64,000 nucleotides of DNA from Methanogranum sp963676045 (GTDB lineage: Archaea > Thermoplasmatota > Thermoplasmata > Methanomassiliicoccales > Methanomethylophilaceae): positions 620,001 through 684,000 of the forward strand of contig OY780938.1 in the NCBI GenBank assembly GCA_963676045.1, read 5' to 3'. Shown here one piece after another: positions 1 to 6,963 of this stretch. A program made the translations under genes and the position numbers. The stretch's first letter is position 1, and each line of letters begins with the position of its first letter. Under the pieces are notes generated by a model. It was not told the DNA's origin, did no database searches, and was given only the letters and a program-made list of their open reading frames with translations.

Positions 1-1
1 C

Positions 2-262
2 TTCATGGCTGACAACGGATATCTGGATGGCATCAAGCACACGGGGAATACCTTGGAACATATGGTGTCTCAAGCACCGAATTACAAAGGCGCATGCAAT
101 TTCATAGAGCGGCAAGCCGTGTACGATTCTGGAATAATAACGGCCAATGGAACCGCAGCATTGGAATTCACAAGGGACATAGCGATGCTTTTGAAGGCCA
201 TCCCAGAAGAGAGGATCTTCGAATGGTACTACATCAACAAGATGGGATTGTACAAGGATTGA
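2..262 (+). CDS. DJ-1/PfpI family protein, C-terminal part (5' end outside window)
   Basis: The frame is open from the first bases of the window, so only the last 86 or so residues are present. The pattern NYxxRQAVYDSGIITANGT followed by ALEFTRDI is characteristic of the C-terminal half of type-1 glutamine-amidotransferase-like proteins of the DJ-1/PfpI superfamily. The nucleophile-elbow cysteine of the family would lie upstream, outside the window. These proteins are cytosolic; members act as chaperone/deglycase-like, protease-like or isonitrile-hydratase enzymes, and the subtype cannot be told from this fragment. It ends in TGA. No partner gene is visible downstream: the next genes are on the other strand. 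Confidence 0.7.
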   Translation, partial: FMADNGYLDGIKHTGNTLEHMVSQAPNYKGACNFIERQAVYDSGIITANGTAALEFTRDIAMLLKAIPEERIFEWYYINKMGLYKD

Positions 263-366
263 TCTCATCTCCGATTGCTTTCTCACATTATATCTTTCAT
301 TACGAACAGAAAAAAGGATGCGTCACCAATGTTAATGAATTAGAAATAAAAGGGAGATTTGGCTCT

Positions 367-543
367 TTAAAGTGTATATCCTTTATTTTTTAAAATAGTT
401 CCAGCTATTACAAGAATCAATATCATTATCAATGAAAAAGCTCCTGCAATCAATCCACTAAATTTCCACATACATATCAACATCATAACAAGGATTATTA
501 TGACTGATGCCCTCCAGACTAGTTTGAATTCATCATTATCCAT
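367..543 (-). CDS. Small two-helix membrane protein, tandem paralog 1 (58 aa)
   Basis: The 58-residue product has a charged start (MDNDEFKLVW) and two hydrophobic segments at about residues 12-27 and 31-50, ending in KNKGYTL. It is one of three tandem same-strand paralogs of 58, 62 and 58 aa with the same plan: MD, acidic residue, basic residue, then two membrane helices and a basic tail. A ribosome-binding AAGG ends exactly 7 nt before the ATG, as at the other two copies, which supports a real gene. It terminates in TAA. I do not recognise the family. Size and topology resemble small immunity or antitoxin-type membrane proteins, but that is only an analogy. Confidence 0.55.
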   Translation of the reverse strand: MDNDEFKLVWRASVIIILVMMLICMWKFSGLIAGAFSLIMILILVIAGTILKNKGYTL

Positions 544-555
544 TTTAATACCTTA

Positions 556-620
556 TCATAAGTGCATATTTCTGACATCGGGAATTACTTTTTGTATATT
601 ATTTGTTTTTCAAGAATTGC
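556..620 (-). pseudogene. Decayed tail of the short peptide gene preceding paralog 1
   Basis: The DNA just upstream of paralog 1 aligns with the 3' end of the intact peptide gene at 1145-1324 (shared stretches such as AAAACAAATA and a conserved PDV(R/K)NM-type ending). A one-base indel puts the upstream part (EKQIIY) and the downstream part (KVIPDVRNMHL, TGA) in different frames. The N-terminal half is absent. I read it as a frameshifted remnant of the first gene of a duplicated two-gene cassette. Confidence 0.45.
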
Positions 621-694
621 ATGTATATCTATGATGAATGGCCCATATATCGATTGAATGAATTATTCATAAAATAAAAAGGGATTTTAGCCCG

Positions 695-883
695 TTAATT
701 ATTTTCAATATTCTTTCTTCTATATACTTCAAAAATAATTTCAATTACAAAAATGACAAGTACTTCAAGTAATACATAAAAAGTCGTCATTTTTGAATCG
801 AACGCAAATATGTACACCATGGTGATAATCATTGAAGAGATAAGAATTATTAACCATGCCAATCTAATTTTTTCATAATCCAT
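695..883 (-). CDS. Small two-helix membrane protein, tandem paralog 2 (62 aa)
   Basis: Sixty-two residues beginning MDYEKIRLAWL, with two strongly hydrophobic segments (about 9-27 and 34-52) and a basic C-terminus (YRRKNIENN). GAGG lies 7 nt before the ATG. It belongs to the tandem family with the genes at 367-543 and 964-1140. The N-terminal charge pattern and two-helix hairpin are shared, while the helix sequences have diverged. The gene is AT-rich and ends in TAA. Function is unknown. Confidence 0.55.
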   Translation of the reverse strand: MDYEKIRLAWLIILISSMIITMVYIFAFDSKMTTFYVLLEVLVIFVIEIIFEVYRRKNIENN

Positions 884-892
884 ATTATTTCC

Positions 893-958
893 TCAGTGCG
901 CACGCATGTTTTTGACATCTGGAGTTATTTTTAGTATTGATATAGAGGCAATTGCCAC
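893..958 (-). pseudogene. Truncated peptide gene preceding paralog 2
   Basis: A 21-codon open stretch (from a GTG) ends ILKITPDVKNMRAH then TGA, directly upstream of the SD of paralog 2. The segment LKITPD is identical to the end of the 59-aa peptide at 1145-1324, but everything N-terminal to it is missing because the preceding paralog's 3' end abuts here. It is a deletion remnant or a very short peptide gene. Confidence 0.4.
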
Positions 959-963
959 TTTGA

Positions 964-1140
964 TTAAAATTTATAACCTTTCTTATTAGAGAAATAAACA
1001 ATTGCCACCATGGATAATATAATCACAAGACCACAAATATTTATTAATTTATCATCAAATACACATGTACATATCACACCGATAATTCCTAAAATAATTA
1101 AAATTGTCCATAATGATTTAAATTTTTTATTATCATCCAT
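964..1140 (-). CDS. Small two-helix membrane protein, tandem paralog 3 (58 aa)
   Basis: Fifty-eight residues starting MDDNKKFKSLW, with hydrophobic segments at about 11-25 and 35-50 and a basic tail SNKKGYKF. It has the same length and plan as the copy at 367-543. AAGG ends 7 nt before the ATG. It follows the peptide gene at 1145-1324 by only 4 nt, so the two are probably cotranscribed and translationally coupled. It ends in TAA. Family not recognised. Confidence 0.55.
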   Translation of the reverse strand: MDDNKKFKSLWTILIILGIIGVICTCVFDDKLINICGLVIILSMVAIVYFSNKKGYKF

Positions 1141-1144
1141 GTTA

Positions 1145-1324
1145 TTACCTTACTGTGCTTTTACATTCTTTATCGGGAGTTATTTTTAGCATTAGTATTT
1201 GTTTTCCAAAAATGGCATATGGATTGTATAATGCGACATCGAAAACGACCCCGTTTCCATTACTTGAATAAGTACAAAACATAGATAATGCTGCCGTTAC
1301 AACAGAAATAACATCGATGCACAA
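1145..1324 (-). CDS. Short hydrophobic peptide, least degraded copy of a duplicated cassette
   Basis: An open frame runs from just after a TGA to TAA at 1145-1147. A TTG at 1324 has a CGG placed 7 nt upstream, the register used by other genes here, and gives a 59-aa product. The N-terminus is hydrophobic with two cysteines (about residues 2 and 16). The middle holds CTYSSNGNGVVFDVALYN and the end is LMLKITPDKECKSTVR. Remnants of its 3' end precede the two other membrane-protein copies. It could be a small secreted peptide paired with the downstream two-helix protein, or itself the tail of a larger decayed gene. I do not recognise it. Confidence 0.4.
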   Translation of the reverse strand: MCIDVISVVTAALSMFCTYSSNGNGVVFDVALYNPYAIFGKQILMLKITPDKECKSTVR

Positions 1325-1460
1325 TGATGATCCGAGGATTCAAATCCCTTATTGATGGATAAAGTTCATAATATCAATAAGAATTCAAAAAGTTAGTTTT
1401 TAAGAACAAATTCTAAAAATAATCAAGATTTTAGATGTATTTTAACTATTTTTTACTCAA

Positions 1461-1469
1461 TTATATATA
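1461..1469 (+). promoter_or_regulatory. TATA box of the candidate ncRNA
   Basis: TTATATATA is centred about 25 bp before the first base of the structured element at 1490, the usual archaeal TATA-to-start distance. There is no downstream open frame on this strand. Confidence 0.45.
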
Positions 1470-1489
1470 CTTCGAACAACGTATTATAT

Positions 1490-1661
1490 GCGGGAAGTAG
1501 AAAAACGGCTTCCATAAGGACCGTACATCTTGACGATGTTGATCTTCAACATTCCCATTAGGACGTACTAATCGGTTCAGAAGATCATACTGCTTCCTGC
1601 CGGGATGACACTGCAGACATGTGAAAACCCAAAACAAAGGGTGTGCCTGCAGGCTTCCCGT
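1490..1661 (+). ncRNA. Candidate structured RNA of about 170 nt
   Basis: The segment is more GC-rich than its flanks and closes on itself: CGGGAAG (1491-1497) pairs with CTTCCCG (1654-1660). Inside are GGACCG (1518-1523) with CGGTTC (1573-1578), a hairpin ATGTTGA/TCAACAT (1536-1552), and a long arm CTGCAG (1611-1616) with CTGCAG (1647-1652). The 5' strand GGAAGTAG can alternatively pair with CTGCTTCC near 1590. A TATA box lies about 25 bp upstream on the plus strand. It does not match the SRP RNA or RNase P signatures I know. No T-run terminator is obvious, so the 3' end is a guess. Confidence 0.4.
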
Positions 1662-1663
1662 AC

Positions 1664-1867
1664 TTAGGCAGATAAAAAATAGTCGAGATTATCGCATCTC
1701 CCTATGTCGTTAATCATAGCAAAGAGACCGAAATTGAAACACATCACGTCTGCCAGGGTAGCGCCGGATCTGCCAAAAATATGGTAGTATTCATTCGACA
1801 GATTCGGACTGCCCAAATTCTGACGGTTTCTCGCATATCTTATTTTTGAAATTTGCTCATCGAGCAC
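1664..1867 (-). CDS. Doubtful hypothetical ORF (67 aa)
   Basis: A 67-codon frame from GTG to TAA encodes a mixed-composition product containing NEYYHIFGRSGATLADVM. No SD precedes the GTG and I recognise no family. It starts downstream of an AT-rich gap and ends at the 3' edge of the candidate ncRNA. It may be spurious or a remnant. Confidence 0.2.
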   Translation of the reverse strand: MLDEQISKIRYARNRQNLGSPNLSNEYYHIFGRSGATLADVMCFNFGLFAMINDIGRCDNLDYFLSA

Positions 1868-1901
1868 AATTTGTCGGAATTATAATGATGGTCGATTATA
1901 T

Positions 1902-1934
1902 TGACAATATGAGAGAGATTCTTTCTTATTGTCA
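1902..1934. promoter_or_regulatory. Imperfect inverted repeat upstream of thiM
   Basis: TGACAATATGAGAGA (1902-1916) and TCTTTCTTATTGTCA (1920-1934) are imperfect inverted copies (about 12 of 15 positions) around a 3-nt centre. The element lies about 100 bp before thiM and could be an operator or a hairpin. No TPP-riboswitch-like conserved core was seen between it and thiM. Confidence 0.35.
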
Positions 1935-2036
1935 TATGATTTAGATTTGTTAATGGTATTATTGATACTCGATATTGTCATTGAGCATATGAAAAAATCT
2001 TTTGCACGATCATCCTGAAATCAATAAAATAGTATC

Positions 2037-2849
2037 ATGTCAATCCCCCGTGGCATGGAGATACAGATCGCAGAGATGATGGACAATGTCAAGAAGAAGA
2101 GACCTCTCGTGCATCATATAACGAACTACGTCACCGTGAACGACTGCGCCAACATTTGCATCTGCTCGGGAGGTTCCCCCGTCATGACCGACGAGGCCAA
2201 GGACATACCGGAGATGGTGAGGATGTCCTCGGCTGTGGTCCTCAACATAGGGACCTTGAACGAGACCACGGTGGACTCCATGCTGCTCGCGAGCAAGACT
2301 GCGAAGAGGTTCGGCATACCTGTGATATTGGACCCCGTGGGCGTCGGTGCCACGGAATACAGGACAGATGTCGCCTGGAAGATAATAAAGAAGGGCAGCG
2401 TCTCCGTTATCAAAGGGAACTGCGGGGAGATCTCCGTCCTTGCCGGCATGGGCGGGGAGGTCAAAGGAGTGGATTCCATCTCTGGTTCAAAGGATGAGAA
2501 CGCGGCCATAGCTCTTGCCAAGGAGACCGGCGCCATCGTCGGGGCCACCGGGAAGACGGATTATGTCTCCAACGGAGAGGTCACCTACGAATTGAACAAC
2601 GGATGCGACCTTATGGAGGCCGTCTCGGGAACAGGATGCATGGCATCCTCCGTTGTCGGCGCATACGTGGGAGCGTGCGGCGCATCCCCTGAATCCGTTG
2701 CTGCCGCCATAGCGGTCTTCTCGATAGCAGGAGAGATATCCTCTGAGAAAGTATGCGGTCCTGGTTCATTCAAGACGAATCTGTTCGATTCCCTCTACAA
2801 TCTCACCGCCAAGGATGTGGAGAGCAGACTGAAGATCAAAAAGGTCTGA
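2037..2849 (+). CDS. thiM: Hydroxyethylthiazole kinase ThiM
   Basis: Phosphorylates 4-methyl-5-(2-hydroxyethyl)thiazole with ATP to salvage the thiazole half of thiamine diphosphate. The 270-residue length is typical of the family. It shows the N-terminal VHHITNYVTVNDCAN segment (residues 25-39), the SGGSPVM loop (44-50), DPVGVGAT (99-106), KGNCGE, and the phosphotransfer motif SGTGC with catalytic Cys201. The ribokinase-like enzyme is cytosolic. The gene is monocistronic: upstream is AT-rich non-coding DNA with an inverted repeat, and downstream is a convergent gene 2 nt away. No SD is seen, so translation may be leaderless. The other thi genes are not in the window. Confidence 0.93.
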   Translation: MSIPRGMEIQIAEMMDNVKKKRPLVHHITNYVTVNDCANICICSGGSPVMTDEAKDIPEMVRMSSAVVLNIGTLNETTVDSMLLASKTAKRFGIPVILDPVGVGATEYRTDVAWKIIKKGSVSVIKGNCGEISVLAGMGGEVKGVDSISGSKDENAAIALAKETGAIVGATGKTDYVSNGEVTYELNNGCDLMEAVSGTGCMASSVVGAYVGACGASPESVAAAIAVFSIAGEISSEKVCGPGSFKTNLFDSLYNLTAKDVESRLKIKKV

Positions 2850-2851
2850 TC

Positions 2852-3472
2852 TCAGAACGACCTTGCGTATATGTAGATGCCCACTGGCCCGAAATGGCCC
2901 ATGTCCATGGACATGTCGAATACAAGCTCGAACCCCACGTGCGTATAGAAATCGTGGTCGCTGAAACCGCTGGTGAATAGGAACGTGTTGCTTGCGCCCT
3001 TCTCCTTTAATATGCCTTCCATCTCCTTCAGCAAGGCCTTTCCTGCGCCGAGGCCGTGGTATCTCGGGTCCACGGTCAGAAGGACTATCTCAGAATCATA
3101 TTCCTTGCCTGAGTCCTTCACGGCCTTCCTGTATATCTCGAAGACGGACCCGTAATATTCCAGATAATCCCTGCAACGCTTGTCCGTGCCCAGTCTCTTC
3201 GCGGATTCGACCTTGTCCTTATGCGCGGAGGACCAACCTGACCATAAGGGCTCCGAAAAAACATGGCCGAATATGAAACCAACAGGGACACCGTCTATGA
3301 TGGCGACCCTTGAGCAATTCGATTCCTCGAGGAACATCGAAAGAAAGTTCAATGATATATCCTCGTCCAGAGCATCATCGCCAATAAAGAATGACCTCCC
3401 CCAGCAGCCTCCGACGGACCTCTTAAGGAACTCCATGTCTGTATGAAGGTATCCTCTGAATGAGATGTCCAT
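2852..3472 (-). CDS. GNAT-family N-acetyltransferase
   Basis: The 206-aa protein carries a GNAT fold: the acetyl-CoA pyrophosphate-binding segment HGLGAGKALL follows the strand SEIVLLTVDPRY, with a C-terminal FSDHDFYTHVGFELVFD block. The N-terminal part (FIFGHVFSEPLW) is shared with the paralog at 3890-4516. The substrate is unknown. The two paralogs flank pth2 on the same strand with short gaps (10 and 26 bp), so the three genes probably form one transcript. It ends in TGA 2 bp from the convergent thiM stop. Confidence 0.75.
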   Translation of the reverse strand: MDISFRGYLHTDMEFLKRSVGGCWGRSFFIGDDALDEDISLNFLSMFLEESNCSRVAIIDGVPVGFIFGHVFSEPLWSGWSSAHKDKVESAKRLGTDKRCRDYLEYYGSVFEIYRKAVKDSGKEYDSEIVLLTVDPRYHGLGAGKALLKEMEGILKEKGASNTFLFTSGFSDHDFYTHVGFELVFDMSMDMGHFGPVGIYIYARSF

Positions 3473-3482
3473 CTTGACCGCC

Positions 3483-3863
3483 TCACAGCATCTTTAGGTC
3501 GCCGGTTATCTTGTCTATCGATGAGACTGCGGCGGGACCGATGCCCAGACATGTATAGGTGCCCGGAGCGATCTCCGTCCTGCCTGCGTCGCATATGATT
3601 GACGTCGTGAATCCCTGCGACTCCGCGATCGCCTTGAACTCGAACAATTCCTTCTCGGAATCCACCTTGAGGACGACCTTCGCCTGTCCGGCTGCGACCC
3701 ATGCATCGAAGTTCTTCTTGTCGTGCTTCTGTGCCGCCAAGGCGCAATTCACAGCTGCATGCCCGGCCTGCGCGGCGACCTTGCCCTTGCTCATCTTGAG
3801 ATCATTCCTCATGAGTATGACGACCTTACGTTCCTCACTCTCACCGGATGCACGCATTATCAT
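3483..3863 (-). CDS. pth2: Peptidyl-tRNA hydrolase Pth2
   Basis: Releases tRNA from prematurely dissociated peptidyl-tRNA. This is the archaeal/eukaryotic Pth2 type, unrelated to bacterial Pth. The 126 residues include the diagnostic RNDLKMSKGKVAAQAGHA block (about 20-36) with the catalytic lysine region, then a C-terminal AGRTEIAPGTYTCLGIGP block and the VSSIDKITGDLKML end. Length is normal. Two ATGs, at 3863 and 3857, are possible. It sits between two GNAT acetyltransferases on the same strand. Confidence 0.93.
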   Translation of the reverse strand: MIMRASGESEERKVVILMRNDLKMSKGKVAAQAGHAAVNCALAAQKHDKKNFDAWVAAGQAKVVLKVDSEKELFEFKAIAESQGFTTSIICDAGRTEIAPGTYTCLGIGPAAVSSIDKITGDLKML

Positions 3864-3889
3864 GTCCTCACCATTGTATGTCTTCTATT

Positions 3890-4516
3890 TCAATCCGACG
3901 AGGGGTCGTTGCTGAACATATACCATTCCAGGATGTCCATTCCTTGATACCTGAAAATCTCCTTGGACACGAGTCTGTATCCATTATGCGTGTAAAAACC
4001 GACATTGCAGTTTTCAGTTGTGTAGAAATAATACCTTCCAGCCATCCCTCCACTGAAACCGAGCTCTTTCAACAACCTATTTCCCACGCCCTTTCCCTGC
4101 ATCGATGGGGAGACGGCGAATAACACCAATTCTGAATCGAAAGAACCGCCTGCCATTTTCCTGGCCTTTTCGCACATGGCATCCACCCAATCGTAGAACT
4201 GGAATGCGGGACCGCATGAACCCTCCTTTTCCAAACGGGAACGCATGCTGTTCTCTTCGATCACCGCGGCTTTCGATGTGCTGCCCATCGGTTCTGCGAA
4301 AATATGGCCTCCGACAAAACCTATCAGTTTTCCCTCCGTTAGAGCTACCTTTGCAGAATTGATCTGACCCAAATAATGATACACGAAATGCCATACAAGA
4401 TCGTCCTCGTGCTCAGGCCCGAATCCACTGAGTACCTCTGACCATATCTCTGCGACAAGCTCTTGCAGACCATCGATGTCGGAAGGCCTGTAATCCCTGT
4501 ATTCGAAATCGCTCAT
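3890..4516 (-). CDS. GNAT-family N-acetyltransferase, paralog
   Basis: This 208-aa protein is the first gene of the GNAT-pth2-GNAT group. The acetyl-CoA loop is QGKGVGNRLL after SELVLFAVSPSM, and the C-terminal block is NVGFYTHNGYRLVSKEIF. It shares the unusual segment GFVGGHIFAEPM and the overall plan with the protein at 2852-3472, so the pair arose by duplication. The substrate is not predictable. It starts with ATG and ends in TGA. Confidence 0.75.
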   Translation of the reverse strand: MSDFEYRDYRPSDIDGLQELVAEIWSEVLSGFGPEHEDDLVWHFVYHYLGQINSAKVALTEGKLIGFVGGHIFAEPMGSTSKAAVIEENSMRSRLEKEGSCGPAFQFYDWVDAMCEKARKMAGGSFDSELVLFAVSPSMQGKGVGNRLLKELGFSGGMAGRYYFYTTENCNVGFYTHNGYRLVSKEIFRYQGMDILEWYMFSNDPSSD

Positions 4517-4589
4517 GAAATAAAATGACAGACTGCATATTTATGACTTCAGCAGATAAACCCGACCTTTTTTCTATTCGTATGACGAT

Positions 4590-4997
4590 ATGGGCCTCAT
4601 GGCTATGATCGATATTGAGTACAGGCACTCGGCCCAACCTCCGCACAGCGTGAGGGATCTCAGAAGGACCTCCATAGGGGATATGCACGACTATCTCAAC
4701 GACCTCGTTGTCGAGATGCAGATGGCGGACATATCCTCGAAGCTCATAGACAAGGAAGCTGCAGGCCCCAACATGGTCTACATAAACGGAAAGAGCGTGC
4801 ACGACATCTTGGAAGGATTGGATGTAAGGATGCCTGATTCCGAAGAATCATGCGACCATGGGAACGCCACCATCATAAAATTCGGACGTCCGACCTTGGA
4901 TTGGAACAAGAACATCATCGAGGACATACCCGACATACTGATGAAGAACGCCATAGCTAAGGTGTTCGCGGACATCAACAATAACAGAATCATTTAA
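4590..4997 (+). CDS. Conserved small protein, possibly DUF2703/thioredoxin-fold-like
   Basis: The 135-aa product has no signal peptide or membrane segment. A central NMVYINGKSVHDILEGLDV followed by a CDHG motif resembles DUF2703-like thioredoxin-fold proteins, in which a YINGK strand precedes a Cys motif. Only one cysteine (in SCDHG) is present, so a dithiol redox role is unlikely. Internal ATGs a few codons downstream are alternative starts. It lies 26 bp upstream of tgtA on the same strand and may be cotranscribed. Function is unknown and the family call is tentative. Confidence 0.6.
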   Translation: MGLMAMIDIEYRHSAQPPHSVRDLRRTSIGDMHDYLNDLVVEMQMADISSKLIDKEAAGPNMVYINGKSVHDILEGLDVRMPDSEESCDHGNATIIKFGRPTLDWNKNIIEDIPDILMKNAIAKVFADINNNRII

Positions 4998-5023
4998 ATC
5001 GGGGTCGTCAATGTTCTTGAACG

Positions 5024-6961
5024 ATGTTCGAGATAATCAAGAGGGACGGATTGGCAAGGATCGGTAAATTAGAGACCAAACATGGGATATTGGAGACACC
5101 CGCATTATTGCCTGTTATAAATCCCAAGATCAACACCGTCACCCCCAAGGAGCTCTACGAGGAATTCGGCTTCAAGGCACTCATAACAAACTCCTACATC
5201 ATCAAGAACACACCCGACCTGAAAGCGAAGGCGCAAGAGGTCGGACTGCACGAGATGCTGGGCTTCCCCGGCGTCATAATGACCGACTCGGGAACATTCC
5301 AGAGCCATATGTACGGCGAGGTCGAGGTCACCAACGAGGAGATGGTCGAGTTCCAGAAGAGCATCGGAACGGACATCGGAACCGTCCTCGACATATTCAC
5401 TGAGCCCTACTGGACAAAGGAGCAGACTGCGCAATCCATCGACGTCACTCTCGAGAGGACGCAAAAGGCCTGCGAGATCAAAGGCGATATGATGATCAAC
5501 GGTGTCGGACAAGGCTCCGTATACACCGACCTCAGGGAGGACTGCGCCAGAAGGATGGCTACAATGGACATAGACGTCCATCCGATAGGCGGGATAGTCC
5601 CGCTCATGGAGCAGTACCGCTACTCAGAACTCGTGGATGTCGTGCTCTCATCCAAGAAAGGGTTGAACCCCAACCGCCCAGTGCATCTTTTCGGCGCCGG
5701 ACACCCTATGATACTGGCGCTGGCCACATTGATGGGCTGCGACCTCTTCGATTCCGCATCCTATGCTAAGTTCGCAAGGGATGACAGGATGATGTTCATC
5801 GACGGCACTTTCCGTCTCCAGGACATGCAATCCCTGGACTGCAACTGCCCCGCATGCCGCGGGCACACCCTCCAGACCCTCAGGAAATTGCCCGAAAGGG
5901 AGAGGACCAAGGTCATCGCGAAGCACAACCTCTACCAGATAACAGGAGAATTGGCACTCGTCAAGAGATATCTGACAGAGGGGCGCCTGTGGGAGCTCGC
6001 GGAGATGAGGTGCAGAGCGCATCCGGCGCTTCTGGACGCATTGAGGAAACTGGAAGAATACCAGGAATTCTTCGAGAGAACTGAACCGATAAGCAGGACG
6101 GGCGCGATGTTCTACACCGGGGCCGAGACGAGAGGACGCCCTGTGTTCATGAGATACATCGACAGGGTCAACGAGAGATACGTGCCGCCCACGGACAAGG
6201 CCGCCCTGTTCATCGACAACGGTTCGAAACCGTACAGCAGGGCATATGCCGCGGATTTCGACAAGGCGATGAGAGCTGGTTACACGCCTGTGGTGCTGTC
6301 GCCCTTCGGACCTATACCCGCGGAACTGGATGAGATGTACCCGCTCGCGCAGTCAGTGTTCCCGTACAACATGGACATCGACACCGAGATAGAGTCTGGC
6401 GCCACGACCAAGGATTTCCTCGATTCCAAATTCAGGACATTCATAAAATGCACCGAGATACCCGATGGTGGGGAGATGGAATACGATCCGGACCTTCTCA
6501 GGGCCAAAGCGGTATCCAGATACCAGTTCGGCATAGAGGCCACAGATGCATTGTTCCAAGGGGATATCGAACTGATCACGAGCAGGAAGACAGGCAAGAT
6601 CAGGAACGTCATCTCCAACGGGGAGCATGTTTTGTCCATGCGCGCTCCAGACGGGATGTATTCCCTCAAGGTCGCAGGTGCCAACCGTATAGTGAAGGCC
6701 GTACCGGCGCCTCACATGAGAGTGGTCCTGATGGATGATGCGGTGCCATTCGTCTCACAGGGAAGGAACGCGTTCTGCCAGTTCATAACATCATGCGACG
6801 AGTCCCTGGTCCCGATGGACGAGGCGATACTCGTCGACAGGAACGACAACGTCGTGGCCACGGGCCGCCTTCAGGCCATAGCGAGCGAGATAGCATCGTT
6901 CAAGAAGGGTGTCGCCGTCAAGGTCCGCAGCGGTTCCGGCGACAGCGATGATGAATCCTAA
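5024..6961 (+). CDS. tgtA: Archaeosine tRNA-guanine transglycosylase
   Basis: Exchanges guanine-15 in the D-loop of archaeal tRNAs for preQ0, the first tRNA-level step of archaeosine synthesis. The 645-residue length suits the multi-domain archaeal enzyme. The TIM-barrel catalytic domain (1 to about 350) has MTDSGTFQ with Asp88, GGIVPLMEQYRY, FGAGHP, and the nucleophile region LFDSASY (Asp243). A zinc site CNCPACRGH (Cys273, 275, 278, His281) follows. The C-terminal third (about 500-640) is the C1/PUA tRNA-binding region. The start follows the upstream gene by 26 bp without a good SD. Confidence 0.95.
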   Translation: MFEIIKRDGLARIGKLETKHGILETPALLPVINPKINTVTPKELYEEFGFKALITNSYIIKNTPDLKAKAQEVGLHEMLGFPGVIMTDSGTFQSHMYGEVEVTNEEMVEFQKSIGTDIGTVLDIFTEPYWTKEQTAQSIDVTLERTQKACEIKGDMMINGVGQGSVYTDLREDCARRMATMDIDVHPIGGIVPLMEQYRYSELVDVVLSSKKGLNPNRPVHLFGAGHPMILALATLMGCDLFDSASYAKFARDDRMMFIDGTFRLQDMQSLDCNCPACRGHTLQTLRKLPERERTKVIAKHNLYQITGELALVKRYLTEGRLWELAEMRCRAHPALLDALRKLEEYQEFFERTEPISRTGAMFYTGAETRGRPVFMRYIDRVNERYVPPTDKAALFIDNGSKPYSRAYAADFDKAMRAGYTPVVLSPFGPIPAELDEMYPLAQSVFPYNMDIDTEIESGATTKDFLDSKFRTFIKCTEIPDGGEMEYDPDLLRAKAVSRYQFGIEATDALFQGDIELITSRKTGKIRNVISNGEHVLSMRAPDGMYSLKVAGANRIVKAVPAPHMRVVLMDDAVPFVSQGRNAFCQFITSCDESLVPMDEAILVDRNDNVVATGRLQAIASEIASFKKGVAVKVRSGSGDSDDES

Positions 6962-6963
6962 TC

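Larger units (their letters stand above)
367..1324 (-). repeat. Three degenerate tandem units: peptide tail plus two-helix membrane protein
   Basis: Three consecutive units of roughly 270-350 bp repeat the same order on the minus strand: a peptide 3' end (consensus LKITPDVKNM), an SD-containing gap, and a 58-62 aa membrane protein. Similarity is clearest in the peptide 3' ends and SD regions and weak in the membrane proteins, so the duplication is old. The block is AT-rich compared with the core genes that follow. Confidence 0.5.

Noticed and set aside
1322..1350. GGATTCAAATCCC resembling a tRNA T-arm
   Set aside because: The flanking bases do not form the 5-bp T stem and no acceptor, D or anticodon arms are nearby.
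1868..2036. Possible TPP riboswitch upstream of thiM
   Set aside because: None of the conserved thi-box sequence blocks is recognisable, and the region is AT-rich with only an imperfect inverted repeat.
2126..2548. Long antisense frames opposite thiM, tgtA, the leu genes and others (up to ~460 codons)
   Set aside because: They mirror codon bias of well-identified genes on the other strand and have no SD or recognisable domains.
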